Shown here piece by piece: positions 55,352-64,000 of a stretch of 64,000 bases of DNA. Location: contig NZ_BOMH01000002.1 in NCBI RefSeq assembly GCF_016862095.1, positions 287,581 through 351,580 of the forward strand, written 5' to 3'. The DNA comes from Actinoplanes cyaneus (GTDB lineage: Bacteria > Actinomycetota > Actinomycetes > Mycobacteriales > Micromonosporaceae). The number at the start of each line of letters is the position of its first letter. Position 1 is the stretch's first letter. The notes below the pieces were generated by a model. That model was not told the DNA's origin. It saw nothing but the letters and a program-made list of their open reading frames with translations, and did not search any database. Position numbers and translations under genes: made by a program.

Positions 55352-56563
55352 TCAGCGGCGAAGCATCCGGGAGCCGGAGACGGCGACCAGGATCGCGGCG
55401 GACGTGACCAGGCCGACCAGCACGGCGACGGTGGGCCAGACCCTGAGCGCGGCGGCGGTGAGCAGCGGCGGGACGGTCATGCCGGCGTAGGCGACGAGGA
55501 AGACTCCGGCCAGCGCCTCGCCTCGCCGCTCCGCGTCGGCGACCGCGGCGACGGTGCCGAGGGCGGCCCGGAACAGGATGCCGATCCCCGCGCCCGCCAC
55601 CCCGCCGCCGGCGAGGAACAGGGGAAGCGAGGCGACGACGGCGGCGACCCCGATGAGCCCGAGCCCGAGCGTGGCCAGCCCGATGGCATACCCGATCTGG
55701 GGGCGCGTCGCCATCCGCGCGGTGACGACCTGCGCGAGGGCCGCCGCCATGAAGACGACGAACGGCGCCAGGCCGGCGAGCAGGTGCGAGTGCCGCCCCA
55801 GGAGACCGACGAGGAAGGTCGAGGACAGCCCCATGAACGTGCCGAAGACCGCGAACGCCCCGAACGCCGCCGCCGCGGCCGCCCAGAACGTGCCCCGCCC
55901 CGCCGCCGGCACCGCGACGCGCTGCGGCCGGTAGGCGTGCCGCTCCGCACGGCGCTCGACCGTCTCGGGGACGAACGCGACCAGGATCCCCTCGACGGCC
56001 AGCAGGACGGCGAAGGCCACGTAGGGCGTGACGAGCGGTCGCGGGGACCAGGTCGCGGCGAACCCGCCGATCAGCGGGCCGAGGCCGATGCCGCCGAGGT
56101 TCGCGAAGGTCGACACCAGCGTGACGCGGCCTCGGGCGTGACCGGCCGCGGCACCCAGCTCGGCGAGGTACGCGGTCGCCGTCGCGGTGAGAACGCCGAC
56201 CCCGAGCCCGCTGACGAAGCGGGCCACGATGAGCCCGGCGACGTCGTCACGGACCAGGAAGAGGAGCGCGGCCACCAGGTTGAGCAGGAGCGAGCCCAGG
56301 ATCACCCGCCGGCGCCCGAGCCGGTCGGAGACATGGCCCGCGAGATACAGACTCAGCATGACCCCGACCGCGTACGCCGCGAAGATGACCGTGAGAACGA
56401 TCGTCGGGAAGCCGTCACGCTGCTGGTAGATCGCGTAGAGCGGGGTCGGGACGGCGCAGAACGCCAGCTCGGTGCCGAAGGCGAGCGCGATGATCCGGAA
56501 CCCCGCCCCGTGCGGGAGTCGTCGAGTGGCTGAAGGTTCGGCCGGAGCCGCGGTGGTGGTCAC
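55352..56563 (-). CDS. MFS transporter (drug/metabolite efflux type)
   Basis: Protein of 403 residues with 12 membrane segments. The MFS loop motif between helices 2 and 3 is GHVSDRLGRRRVILG (about residue 76), and the helix 5 region is GIGLGPLIGGFAATW. It begins at GTG 56563. Divergent from a LysR regulator over 91 bp, so regulated export of an unknown compound is likely. Confidence 0.9.
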   Translation of the reverse strand: MTTTAAPAEPSATRRLPHGAGFRIIALAFGTELAFCAVPTPLYAIYQQRDGFPTIVLTVIFAAYAVGVMLSLYLAGHVSDRLGRRRVILGSLLLNLVAALLFLVRDDVAGLIVARFVSGLGVGVLTATATAYLAELGAAAGHARGRVTLVSTFANLGGIGLGPLIGGFAATWSPRPLVTPYVAFAVLLAVEGILVAFVPETVERRAERHAYRPQRVAVPAAGRGTFWAAAAAAFGAFAVFGTFMGLSSTFLVGLLGRHSHLLAGLAPFVVFMAAALAQVVTARMATRPQIGYAIGLATLGLGLIGVAAVVASLPLFLAGGGVAGAGIGILFRAALGTVAAVADAERRGEALAGVFLVAYAGMTVPPLLTAAALRVWPTVAVLVGLVTSAAILVAVSGSRMLRR

Positions 56564-56654
56564 TACTGCATGCTCGGCGGCCCGCTGTCATCGTGTCCAA
56601 CGCATACTCTTGTTCACTGTCATCGACCGGAACGATGGAGCGGCAGGCGAAACG

Positions 56655-57524
56655 ATGGAAACCCGACTGATCCAGTACGCGATCGCGGTCGCCGACGAGC
56701 TGAGCTTCACCCGCGCGGCGCAGCGGGTCTACGCGGCGCAGTCGACCGTCTCCGCCGGTGTTCGCGCCCTGGAGCGGGACCTCGGCACCGCCCTCTTCGA
56801 GCGGGACCAGCGCGGGGTGCGGATCACCCCCGCCGGGGAGGCGGTGCTCCCCGCGCTCCGAGCGCTCGCCGACGCCGAGGCCCGTGCCCGCACGGCAGCC
56901 GACCCGCGCGGCGAACTGCGGGGCGAGCTGCGCATCGGGGTGTTCTCCAGCGTCAGCTACCTCGCGATCCCGCGCGTCATCGGCGCCTTCCACCGCGACC
57001 ACCCGCTCGTCGACCTGCACCTGCGCGCCTCCCCGTCCGGCTCGGCGGAGCTCGCCGACGCCGTGCGGCGGGGGCGGCTCGACCTCAGCCTGTACGGGCT
57101 CCCGGCGGCCACCGCCCCGGGCCTCGCCGTGCACCGGCTGGCCACCACTCCCTACGCGGCCGTCCTCCCGGTCGGCCACGAGCTGGCCTCACGCGCGTCG
57201 ATAACGCTGGCGGACCTCGCGGACGAGCACTTCGTGGACGCGCCGGCCGGTTTCGGCAACCGGGACGTCCTCGACGCCGCGCTCGGCGCCCGCGGGATCG
57301 TGCGCGACGTCCGGGCCGAGGCGACCGAGACCAGCGCGATCCCGGTCTTCGTCGCGAACGGCCTGGGCATCGCGCTGCTTCCCGAGCTGCTGATCCCGCC
57401 CAGCGAGGGCGTCGCGGTCGTCCCGCTGACCGAGCGCATCACCTGGGACTTCAGCGTCGTGACCCGGACCTCGATCGGCGAGGCGACCGCCGCGCTGCTC
57501 GAGCAGTTGCTCGCCGCCTATTGA
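56655..57524 (+). CDS. LysR-family transcriptional regulator
   Basis: Protein of 289 residues. ATG 56655 is used because the LysR helix-turn-helix begins there (METRLIQYAIAVADELSFTR, then VYAAQSTVSAGVRALERDLG); the frame is open for 61 more codons upstream through the MFS promoter region. The effector domain follows from about residue 85. A purine-rich GGCAGGCG precedes the start. Divergent from the MFS gene, which is the likely target. Confidence 0.92.
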   Translation: METRLIQYAIAVADELSFTRAAQRVYAAQSTVSAGVRALERDLGTALFERDQRGVRITPAGEAVLPALRALADAEARARTAADPRGELRGELRIGVFSSVSYLAIPRVIGAFHRDHPLVDLHLRASPSGSAELADAVRRGRLDLSLYGLPAATAPGLAVHRLATTPYAAVLPVGHELASRASITLADLADEHFVDAPAGFGNRDVLDAALGARGIVRDVRAEATETSAIPVFVANGLGIALLPELLIPPSEGVAVVPLTERITWDFSVVTRTSIGEATAALLEQLLAAY

Positions 57525-57806
57525 CCCGCTCCGCCGGCTGGCTCCACCGTTCGAGCGGACTTTCCGTCAGGCCGGCCGGCTCCACCCCGCGACAAAGCTC
57601 GCTCACCTGCTCGAGTCTTCTTGTCGGCGGCCGGATCACACCACCGACTCCAGGCCTCGGAACACCGTCACGCCCCATGGGCGACCGTGCCGTGGCCGGC
57701 TCCCGGTCATGCCGATGTGAGTGCGGTGAAGCCAGGTGAAGGTTCGGTGATGCCCATTTACTTCCGGCGCAAGTGATGACCGATCTCGGCCGCTACGCCG
57801 ATCGGT

Positions 57807-58268
57807 TCACGCTTGTGTCGAGTCGAGTGGCTTCCGTAAAACGTAGTTGAAGCCGAATTCAGTCTCGCTCGTGCGTACGTCCACATATCCCAATCGCTGG
57901 TAGAACCCGTGCGCGGTGATGCTTGCGCCGGTTTCCATGTAGTCGTATCCATTCTCCACAGCCAGCGCCTCAATGTGCTGCATGAGGCGCCGCCCCACGC
58001 CGTGGCCGATCATCCGCGGCTGGACGAACATCGTGAAAACCTTGTTGCCGTCACGGGAGACCGTGCCGACAACAGCGCCCTTGTCAACGGCAACGAACAT
58101 CTGTCGCTCCTCGGCAAGTTGCTCTATCCGCTCGGCGGAGAAGTGCGCAGACATACGCGCGATGATCGCTTCCGAGTAATCGCGACTGTTGACCTCCTGC
58201 AGGCATCGCACTATGACGTCGCTGACGGCGGCACTGTCGCCGGCTCGGAACAGGCGGATTTCAACCAT
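57807..58268 (-). CDS. GNAT-family N-acetyltransferase
   Basis: Protein of 153 residues, single GNAT domain: FTMFVQPRMIGHGVGRRLMQ is the acetyl-CoA loop, followed by MQHIEALAVENGYDYMET and the closing FYQRLGYVDVRTSETEF. Codon use is visibly less GC-biased than in the neighbours (GAA TTC AGT and similar), which may point to acquisition from another source. CAGAAT (58280-58275) ends six bases before the ATG and no ribosome-binding site is seen, so the transcript may be leaderless. The substrate is unknown. It faces the LysR gene, with 282 bp between the two stops that show no feature. Confidence 0.87.
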   Translation of the reverse strand: MVEIRLFRAGDSAAVSDVIVRCLQEVNSRDYSEAIIARMSAHFSAERIEQLAEERQMFVAVDKGAVVGTVSRDGNKVFTMFVQPRMIGHGVGRRLMQHIEALAVENGYDYMETGASITAHGFYQRLGYVDVRTSETEFGFNYVLRKPLDSTQA

Positions 58269-58614
58269 TCCCGCATTCTGCCGTTCCTCCGGGTACGAAG
58301 GAAGTGAGCAGGCGGGACAACCGTACTCACATGCCGCAGATCCGAGCGGGCGGTCGTGGGTCCTCGTCTGCCGCTGAGCGAGCGATGCCGGCCGTGTGAA
58401 CGGTGCCGCTCGCGGTCACGGTGATGGTGGCGGGCTCGCTGCTGACCCGCGGCCGGGTGCCCGTGGACGTGGGCGCGACGATGCTGGCGGCTGCACGCCC
58501 CGGGAGTCTCTTTAAAGAAACTTTAAGGAACGCTTGCTCAGCGTCATGAACTGCTGCCACATCATCGCTCGTATCTCTCGGCACAAGCAGTACCGAAACG
58601 AAGAGGAGCCGTGC
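58269..58614. other. Intergenic region (346 bp) with a palindrome
   Basis: Contains the divergent promoters of the GNAT gene and the small secreted-protein gene, and the inverted repeat at 58512-58526. A short stretch at 58398-58505 has open frames on both strands that look faintly protein-like, but nothing with a start and an identifiable product. Confidence 0.45.
58512..58526. promoter_or_regulatory. Inverted repeat TTAAAG-AAA-CTTTAA
   Basis: Six-bp palindrome with a three-base centre, 89 bases before the ATG of the secreted protein. Its form (TTA-centred arms around an A-rich core) resembles the LPMO operator at 51389-51408 but the bases differ. Confidence 0.4.
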
Positions 58615-59166
58615 ATGTATCGACGCGGAGTCAGCAGCCGGACGCGCAAGCTGGTGATTGGAGGTGCCGCCGCAGCACTGCTCGGCTCGGCGCTCGCGGT
58701 CGGCACGGGGATGGGCCAGGCCGCCGTCCAACCCGGAGCCGACGCGGGCCAGGGCAACGCCGGAGCCAGCGCCGGCAACATCAACGCTCTGGTGCCGGCG
58801 CTGGGTTTCAGCCCGGGCAATCCGAACGCGACGGCCGACCGCGTCGGCCCTACCGGGGTGAACGTTCCCGGTCGCTGCCCACCCACTCAAGCCCAGGTGA
58901 ACGCGCAGGTAGCGCTCAAGAACGCGAACCTCCCGAGTGGAACGGACCTCGAAAGCCGCATCCAACGGTTCGAGAAGACCCTGTCGGCGATTCAAGACTT
59001 GAAATGCCCCGCATCTTCCACGACTTTGCTGGGCCGCTTGAAATCCTTGACCGCGCTGCGCGGAAACGCGAACCGCGATAACATCCTGCGCGGTTTGGGC
59101 TTGAACGAAACACCAGCGGACAAAGCCGCGGGAAATGCGGCGCCGCAAAACGCGCCAGCGAAATGA
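58615..59166 (+). CDS. Small secreted protein of unknown function
   Basis: Protein of 183 residues from ATG 58615, with GAGGAG eight bases upstream; the frame is open 27 codons further but without signal character. A signal peptide (LVIGGAAAALLGSALAVGTG, basic N-terminus) precedes a mature part rich in Ala, Asn and Gly with two cysteines (GRCPPTQAQ and LKCPASS) that could form one disulfide, and helical LESRIQRFEKTLSAIQDL. I do not recognise a family. It may be exported to the cell surface or medium. Confidence 0.7.
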   Translation: MYRRGVSSRTRKLVIGGAAAALLGSALAVGTGMGQAAVQPGADAGQGNAGASAGNINALVPALGFSPGNPNATADRVGPTGVNVPGRCPPTQAQVNAQVALKNANLPSGTDLESRIQRFEKTLSAIQDLKCPASSTTLLGRLKSLTALRGNANRDNILRGLGLNETPADKAAGNAAPQNAPAK

Positions 59167-59334
59167 GCGGCGCCGCGGACAACGGCAACCTGATCCTTCG
59201 CGGATCCTGATCCACCGCACGGAACCGCCTCGCCGGAGGCCCTCGAACCAGTGGGGGTCTCCGGCGCGTCCGTGTGTGGGCCATGCGCGCGGTGACCGAA
59301 ACCACGGTGGCGGCCGGCCCGACGCCGGCCCGGA

Positions 59335-60789
59335 TCAGGCGCGGCGCTCCAGGAAGTCGTACACGTCCCGGTTGTCGACGCCCGGGAACGTGCCCGGCGG
59401 CAACGCCGCGAGCAGGTGGGAGTGCACCCGCGCCGACGGCCAGGCGTTGCCCGCCCACCGGTCCACGAGCTGCGCCGGGGGACGCCGGCAGCAGTCGGGG
59501 TCGGGGCAGTGCGAGACGGTTCGCCCGGAGACGTCGCCGCCCCGGAACCAGCGGGCATGCTCGTACGGCGTCCCGACCGTCACCGAGAACTCCCCGGACC
59601 GGGTCGACTCGACGTGGACCGTGCACCAGTACGTCCCCGCCGTCGTGTCGGTGAACTGGTAGAACGACGAGTACGGGTCCTCCGCCTCGAACACCGTCCG
59701 CGACGCCCACTTGCGGCAGACCGGCTGCCCCTCGATCGCCCCGGTCACGTCGGAAGGGAAGCGCACGTTGTCGTTCTCGTACGCCTTGTAGACGATGCCG
59801 CTCTCGTGCACCCGCGCGAAGTGCACCGGGATCCCGAAGTGCTGGGTGGCCAGGTTGGTGAACCGGTGGGCCGCCGTCTCGTACGACACCCCGAACGCGT
59901 CCCGGAAGTCGTCGATCGCGAGGGCCCGGTCGGCCTTGGCAGCGGTCAGGAAGTCCACGGCGAACTTTTCCGGCATCAGCAGCGCCGCCGCGAAGTAGTT
60001 GACCTCGACGCGCTGCCGCAGGAAGTCCCCGTAGTCGGCGGGATCGTTGTGCCCGAGCACGAAGTGTCCGAGGGTCTGCAGCACGACGCCGCGCGGGTCG
60101 TGTCCCTTCCCGCTGGCCACCTGCGGCAGGTAAATTCTGCGGTTCTTCAGGTCGGTGACGGAGCGGGTCGAGCTGGGCAGGTCGTTCACGTAGTGCAGGG
60201 TGAACCCGACCTGAGCGGCGATGTCGAGGATCCCGCGCTGTGACAGCGGGCCGGTCGGGTGCCGTACGGACAGCAGGATCTTGTTGGCCGCGGCTTCGAT
60301 CTCGGCGAAGTAGTTGTTGCGTTTACGCATGTCAGCCCGCAGTTGTGCGTTGGCGCGCCGGGCCACCTCGGGGGTGGCGCTCTGCTCGGTCAGCACGCGG
60401 TTCAGCTCGCGGTGCAGCCCGATCAGCGACTCCAGCGCGTCCGCCGGCAGCCGCCGCCCGCCCTTGACGACGGGCAACCCGAGAGCGGAATAAGCCGGGT
60501 TCTTCTGCAGGTGGGTCAGCTCGATCTCCTGCGCGGCCCGCCGCGACGGCGCCTCGGCCCGCAGCAGGTCCTGCATCGTCACGTCGAGCGCGCCCGCGAT
60601 CGCCTGCAGGACCGAGAGCTTGGGTTCCCGCTTGCCGTTCTCGATCAGGGAGAGCTGGGACGGCGCCCGGCCGACCGCCTCGCTGAGCTGGTCGAGGGTC
60701 ATGCCTTTGACACGTCGCAAATGCCGCAGACGCTGACCGAGGGTCACAAGGTCGACAGAGTCCGAAGATGAAGCCGTCACGGGTTTCAC
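59335..60789 (-). CDS. ramB: RamB-type regulator of acetate/glyoxylate metabolism (XRE plus ImmA/IrrE-like)
   Basis: Protein of 484 residues from GTG 60789. Residues 15-75 are an XRE helix-turn-helix ([39 protein letters not shown]). The middle (about 190-330) is the ImmA/IrrE-like DUF955 region: [20 protein letters not shown] in place of the HExxH of active proteases, and [16 protein letters not shown]. The C-terminal 150 residues (DUF2083) carry cysteines in [11 protein letters not shown]. This architecture is that of RamB, which controls isocitrate lyase and malate synthase in corynebacteria. It is divergent from aceA over 117 bp. Confidence 0.9.
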   Translation of the reverse strand: MKPVTASSSDSVDLVTLGQRLRHLRRVKGMTLDQLSEAVGRAPSQLSLIENGKREPKLSVLQAIAGALDVTMQDLLRAEAPSRRAAQEIELTHLQKNPAYSALGLPVVKGGRRLPADALESLIGLHRELNRVLTEQSATPEVARRANAQLRADMRKRNNYFAEIEAAANKILLSVRHPTGPLSQRGILDIAAQVGFTLHYVNDLPSSTRSVTDLKNRRIYLPQVASGKGHDPRGVVLQTLGHFVLGHNDPADYGDFLRQRVEVNYFAAALLMPEKFAVDFLTAAKADRALAIDDFRDAFGVSYETAAHRFTNLATQHFGIPVHFARVHESGIVYKAYENDNVRFPSDVTGAIEGQPVCRKWASRTVFEAEDPYSSFYQFTDTTAGTYWCTVHVESTRSGEFSVTVGTPYEHARWFRGGDVSGRTVSHCPDPDCCRRPPAQLVDRWAGNAWPSARVHSHLLAALPPGTFPGVDNRDVYDFLERRA

Positions 60790-60906
60790 GCTAACAGAAT
60801 TTTCGCACTTCTTCTTCTCACAAAGGTCTTCAGAGGGGCTGGTGGGATCCGTGAGAGTGAAGTTCTTCCAAACGGAAGACGCGACAGGGTACGAAAGGGA
60901 TCACCG
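60790..60906. promoter_or_regulatory. ramB-aceA divergent control region
   Basis: The 117-bp space is AT-richer than its surroundings and holds CAGAATTTTCGCACTT and the nearby TTCTTCTTCTCACAAAG. The first weakly resembles the AACTTTGCAAA-type RamB site of corynebacteria. Control of aceA by RamB from here is likely on context; the exact site is not clear. Confidence 0.4.
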
Positions 60907-62193
<1,287 letters not shown>

Positions 62194-62221
62194 TCCACCG
62201 ACAGGGCAGGGAGATCTGATC

Positions 62222-63844
62222 ATGGGTGCCGAAGAGATCACCATCACCGGAACCACCGCCGACCGATACTCCGAGATCCTGACCCCCGAGGCCGTCGCGT
62301 TCGTGGTGGCCCTCGACCGGGAGTTCGGCGCACGCCGGGTGCAGTTGCTGGAGCGCCGCCGGCGCCGCCGCGCCACCCGCACCACCGACCTGGACTTCCT
62401 GCCCTCCACCCAGCACGTGCGGGACGACCGGTCGTGGCAGGTCGCCCCGCCGCGACCGGACCTGATGGACCGCCGGGTGGAGATCACCGGGCCGCCCGAG
62501 CGCAAGATGACCATCAACGCGCTGAACTCGGGCGCCCGGGTCTGGATGGCCGACTTCGAGGACTCCACATCGCCCACCTGGGAGAACGTGATTCTCGGCC
62601 AGGTCAACCTGAAGGACGCGCTGGACGGGACGCTGGGCTGGACCGCTCCGGACGGCCGTGAGTACCAGGTCGGCGAGCGGCTGCCGACGATCATGGTGCG
62701 CCCGCGGGGCTGGCACCTGCCGGAGTGCCACCTGCGGATCGGCGGGCGCGCGGTCTCCGCGTCGCTGTTCGATTTCGGCCTGTACCTGTTCCACTGCGGC
62801 CGCAAGCAGATCGATCGCGGCTCCGGCCCGTACTTCTACCTGCCGAAGCTGGAGTCGCACCTGGAGGCCCGCCTCTGGAACGACGTCTTCGTCTTCGCCC
62901 AGGACCTGCTCGGCATCCCGCGCGGCACGATCCGGGCCACGGTCCTGATCGAGACGATCAACGCGGCGTTCGAGATGGACGAGATCCTCTTCGAGCTGCG
63001 CGAGCACTCGGCGGGCCTGAACGCCGGCCGCTGGGACTACCTGTTCAGCATGATCAAGAACCGGCCGGACGTGGTCCTGCCCGAGCGGTCCCAGGTCACG
63101 ATGACCGCGCCGTTCATGCGGGCCTACACCGAGCTGCTGGTCAAGACATGCCACCGCCGCGGCGCGCACGCGATCGGCGGGATGGCCGCGGTCGTCCCCA
63201 GCCGTGACCCGGTCGCCGCGAAACGCGCGCTCAACCAGGTCCGGCAGGACAAACGCCGCGAGGTCGGCGACGGCTTCGACGGCTCCTGGGTGGCGCACCC
63301 GGGCCTGGTCGACACGTGCCGCGAGGTGTTCGACCAGTGGCTCGGCGACGAGCCGCACCAGATCGTGCGCAAGCGTGACGACGTCCGGGTCGGCGCCACC
63401 GACCTGCTCGACGTCAAGGCCGCCGACGTGTCGGTGAGCGAGGTGGCGCTGCGCACCAACGTCAGCGTCGCCCTGCGCTACATCGCGTCGTGGCTGGGCG
63501 GGCGCGGCGCCGTCGCGCTCGGCGGCCTCATGGAGGACGCCGCCACCGCCGAGATCTGCCGCGCCCAGCTCTGGCAGTGGATCTCGTCGGGCACCCCCAC
63601 CGACTACGGCGTCCCGGTCACGGCCGCCCTGGTCACCCGGATGCTGCGCGAGGAGCTCGACGTCCTCAGCGAGACCGGTGCGCTGGACGAGGAGGCGGCC
63701 CGGCTCTTCGGCCAGGCCCGCATGCTCCTCACGGTCCTGCTCACCGAACGGACGTGCCCGGAATTCCTGACCCTGCCGGCATATCTACGGCACCTGTCGG
63801 GAGGGTCGGTTCCGGTCACCGCCCAGGCTACTGTCGCGGCCTGA
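62222..63844 (+). CDS. aceB: Malate synthase A
   Basis: Protein of 540 residues. Motifs: WMADFEDSTSPTWEN, IMVRPRGWHLPE (catalytic Arg), TVLIETINAAFEMDEIL (metal-binding Glu), the family signature GAHAIGGMAAVVPSRDP, and LMEDAATAEICRAQLWQW (catalytic Asp). It condenses glyoxylate with acetyl-CoA to malate, completing the glyoxylate shunt. ATG 62222 follows GGGAG; 28 bases separate it from aceA. The operon ends in two stem-loops. Confidence 0.97.
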   Translation: MGAEEITITGTTADRYSEILTPEAVAFVVALDREFGARRVQLLERRRRRRATRTTDLDFLPSTQHVRDDRSWQVAPPRPDLMDRRVEITGPPERKMTINALNSGARVWMADFEDSTSPTWENVILGQVNLKDALDGTLGWTAPDGREYQVGERLPTIMVRPRGWHLPECHLRIGGRAVSASLFDFGLYLFHCGRKQIDRGSGPYFYLPKLESHLEARLWNDVFVFAQDLLGIPRGTIRATVLIETINAAFEMDEILFELREHSAGLNAGRWDYLFSMIKNRPDVVLPERSQVTMTAPFMRAYTELLVKTCHRRGAHAIGGMAAVVPSRDPVAAKRALNQVRQDKRREVGDGFDGSWVAHPGLVDTCREVFDQWLGDEPHQIVRKRDDVRVGATDLLDVKAADVSVSEVALRTNVSVALRYIASWLGGRGAVALGGLMEDAATAEICRAQLWQWISSGTPTDYGVPVTAALVTRMLREELDVLSETGALDEEAARLFGQARMLLTVLLTERTCPEFLTLPAYLRHLSGGSVPVTAQATVAA

Positions 63845-63852
63845 CGCGGTGA

Positions 63853-63893
63853 GGTGAAGCCGGGGCAGCCCTCCGACCTGCCCCGGCTTCACC
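63853..63893 (+). terminator. Stem-loop 1 after aceB
   Basis: Perfect 16-bp stem (GGTGAAGCCGGGGCAG at 63853-63868, complement 63878-63893) with a nine-base loop, eight bases after the aceB stop. Confidence 0.75.
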
Positions 63894-63906
63894 GCAGCCT
63901 TTCACC

Positions 63907-63937
63907 GGCCGGCGTCTCCAGTGAGACGCCGGCCTTT
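63907..63937 (+). terminator. Stem-loop 2 after aceB
   Basis: Perfect 12-bp stem (GGCCGGCGTCTC at 63907-63918, complement 63923-63934), loop CAGT, followed by TTT. A standard factor-independent terminator in tandem with the first. No gene follows to base 64000. Confidence 0.8.
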
Positions 63938-64000
63938 CCCGTGCCCGGAGATCAACGTCAAGATCTTCATGTCCTACGTCCGCCGTGGTCCGGGCCGCCG

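Noticed and set aside
57525..57806. Small gene between LysR and GNAT
   Set aside because: Only short shadow frames; no start with ribosome-binding site and no coding character. A partial repeat of GCCGGCTGGCTCCACC is all that stands out.

Overview
The window is about 64 kb of very GC-rich chromosome from a filamentous actinomycete, probably Micromonosporaceae and close to Actinoplanes. That reading rests on the strong G/C third-position bias, the frequent GTG and TTG starts, and the gene types present: an MptB-like mannosyltransferase, a RamB regulator beside the glyoxylate genes, several DUF families common in actinomycetes, and Tat/Sec-exported hydrolases. It is an inference, because no rRNA or other marker gene is present. 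No tRNA, rRNA, CRISPR array, prophage or insertion sequence was seen.

Region by region. 1-3.2 kb: the start of a ROK sugar kinase, then a Tat-exported DUF1800/DUF1501 pair. 3.2-10.2 kb: an L-arabinose operon on the minus strand (araA, chvE, gguA, gguB) with a LacI-type repressor. Two matching operators lie in front of the operon and in front of the repressor gene, and a possible gene remnant precedes araA. 10.2-16 kb: a DUF2252 protein, a PPOX-fold oxidoreductase, two lipomannan-type mannosyltransferases and two small hypotheticals. 16-23 kb: a tandem 18-mer, then a 1708-residue low-complexity protein with a C-terminal TPR-like region, facing a membrane diguanylate cyclase. 23-29 kb: a MacAB-like export operon ending in a DMT permease, an L,D-transpeptidase, a CAP-domain protein and a membrane acyltransferase.

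30.4-39.5 kb: the most striking part, a seven-gene chemosensory operon joined almost entirely by 4-bp start/stop overlaps: CheW, CheR-TPR, CheW, MCP, CheA-REC, CheB, and a triple-receiver histidine kinase. Its content parallels the Wsp pathway, but the output is a histidine kinase instead of a REC-GGDEF protein. It has no CheY, CheD or flagellar gene beside it.

39.5-57.5 kb: a PGRP amidase, an FtsX-type ABC exporter with a NarL-type two-component system, a pair of long palindromes, DMT and LysR genes, a GNAT enzyme, a secreted chitin-type LPMO followed two bases later by a DUF305 lipoprotein, an OmpR-type two-component system with an ABC-2 exporter, and an MFS/LysR divergent pair. 57.8-64 kb: a GNAT enzyme, a small secreted protein, and the glyoxylate shunt (ramB divergent from aceA-aceB), closed by two terminators.

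Motif, start-codon and palindrome statements were read directly from the sequence. Family names come from motif recognition without database searches, and functional links between neighbouring genes are inference.
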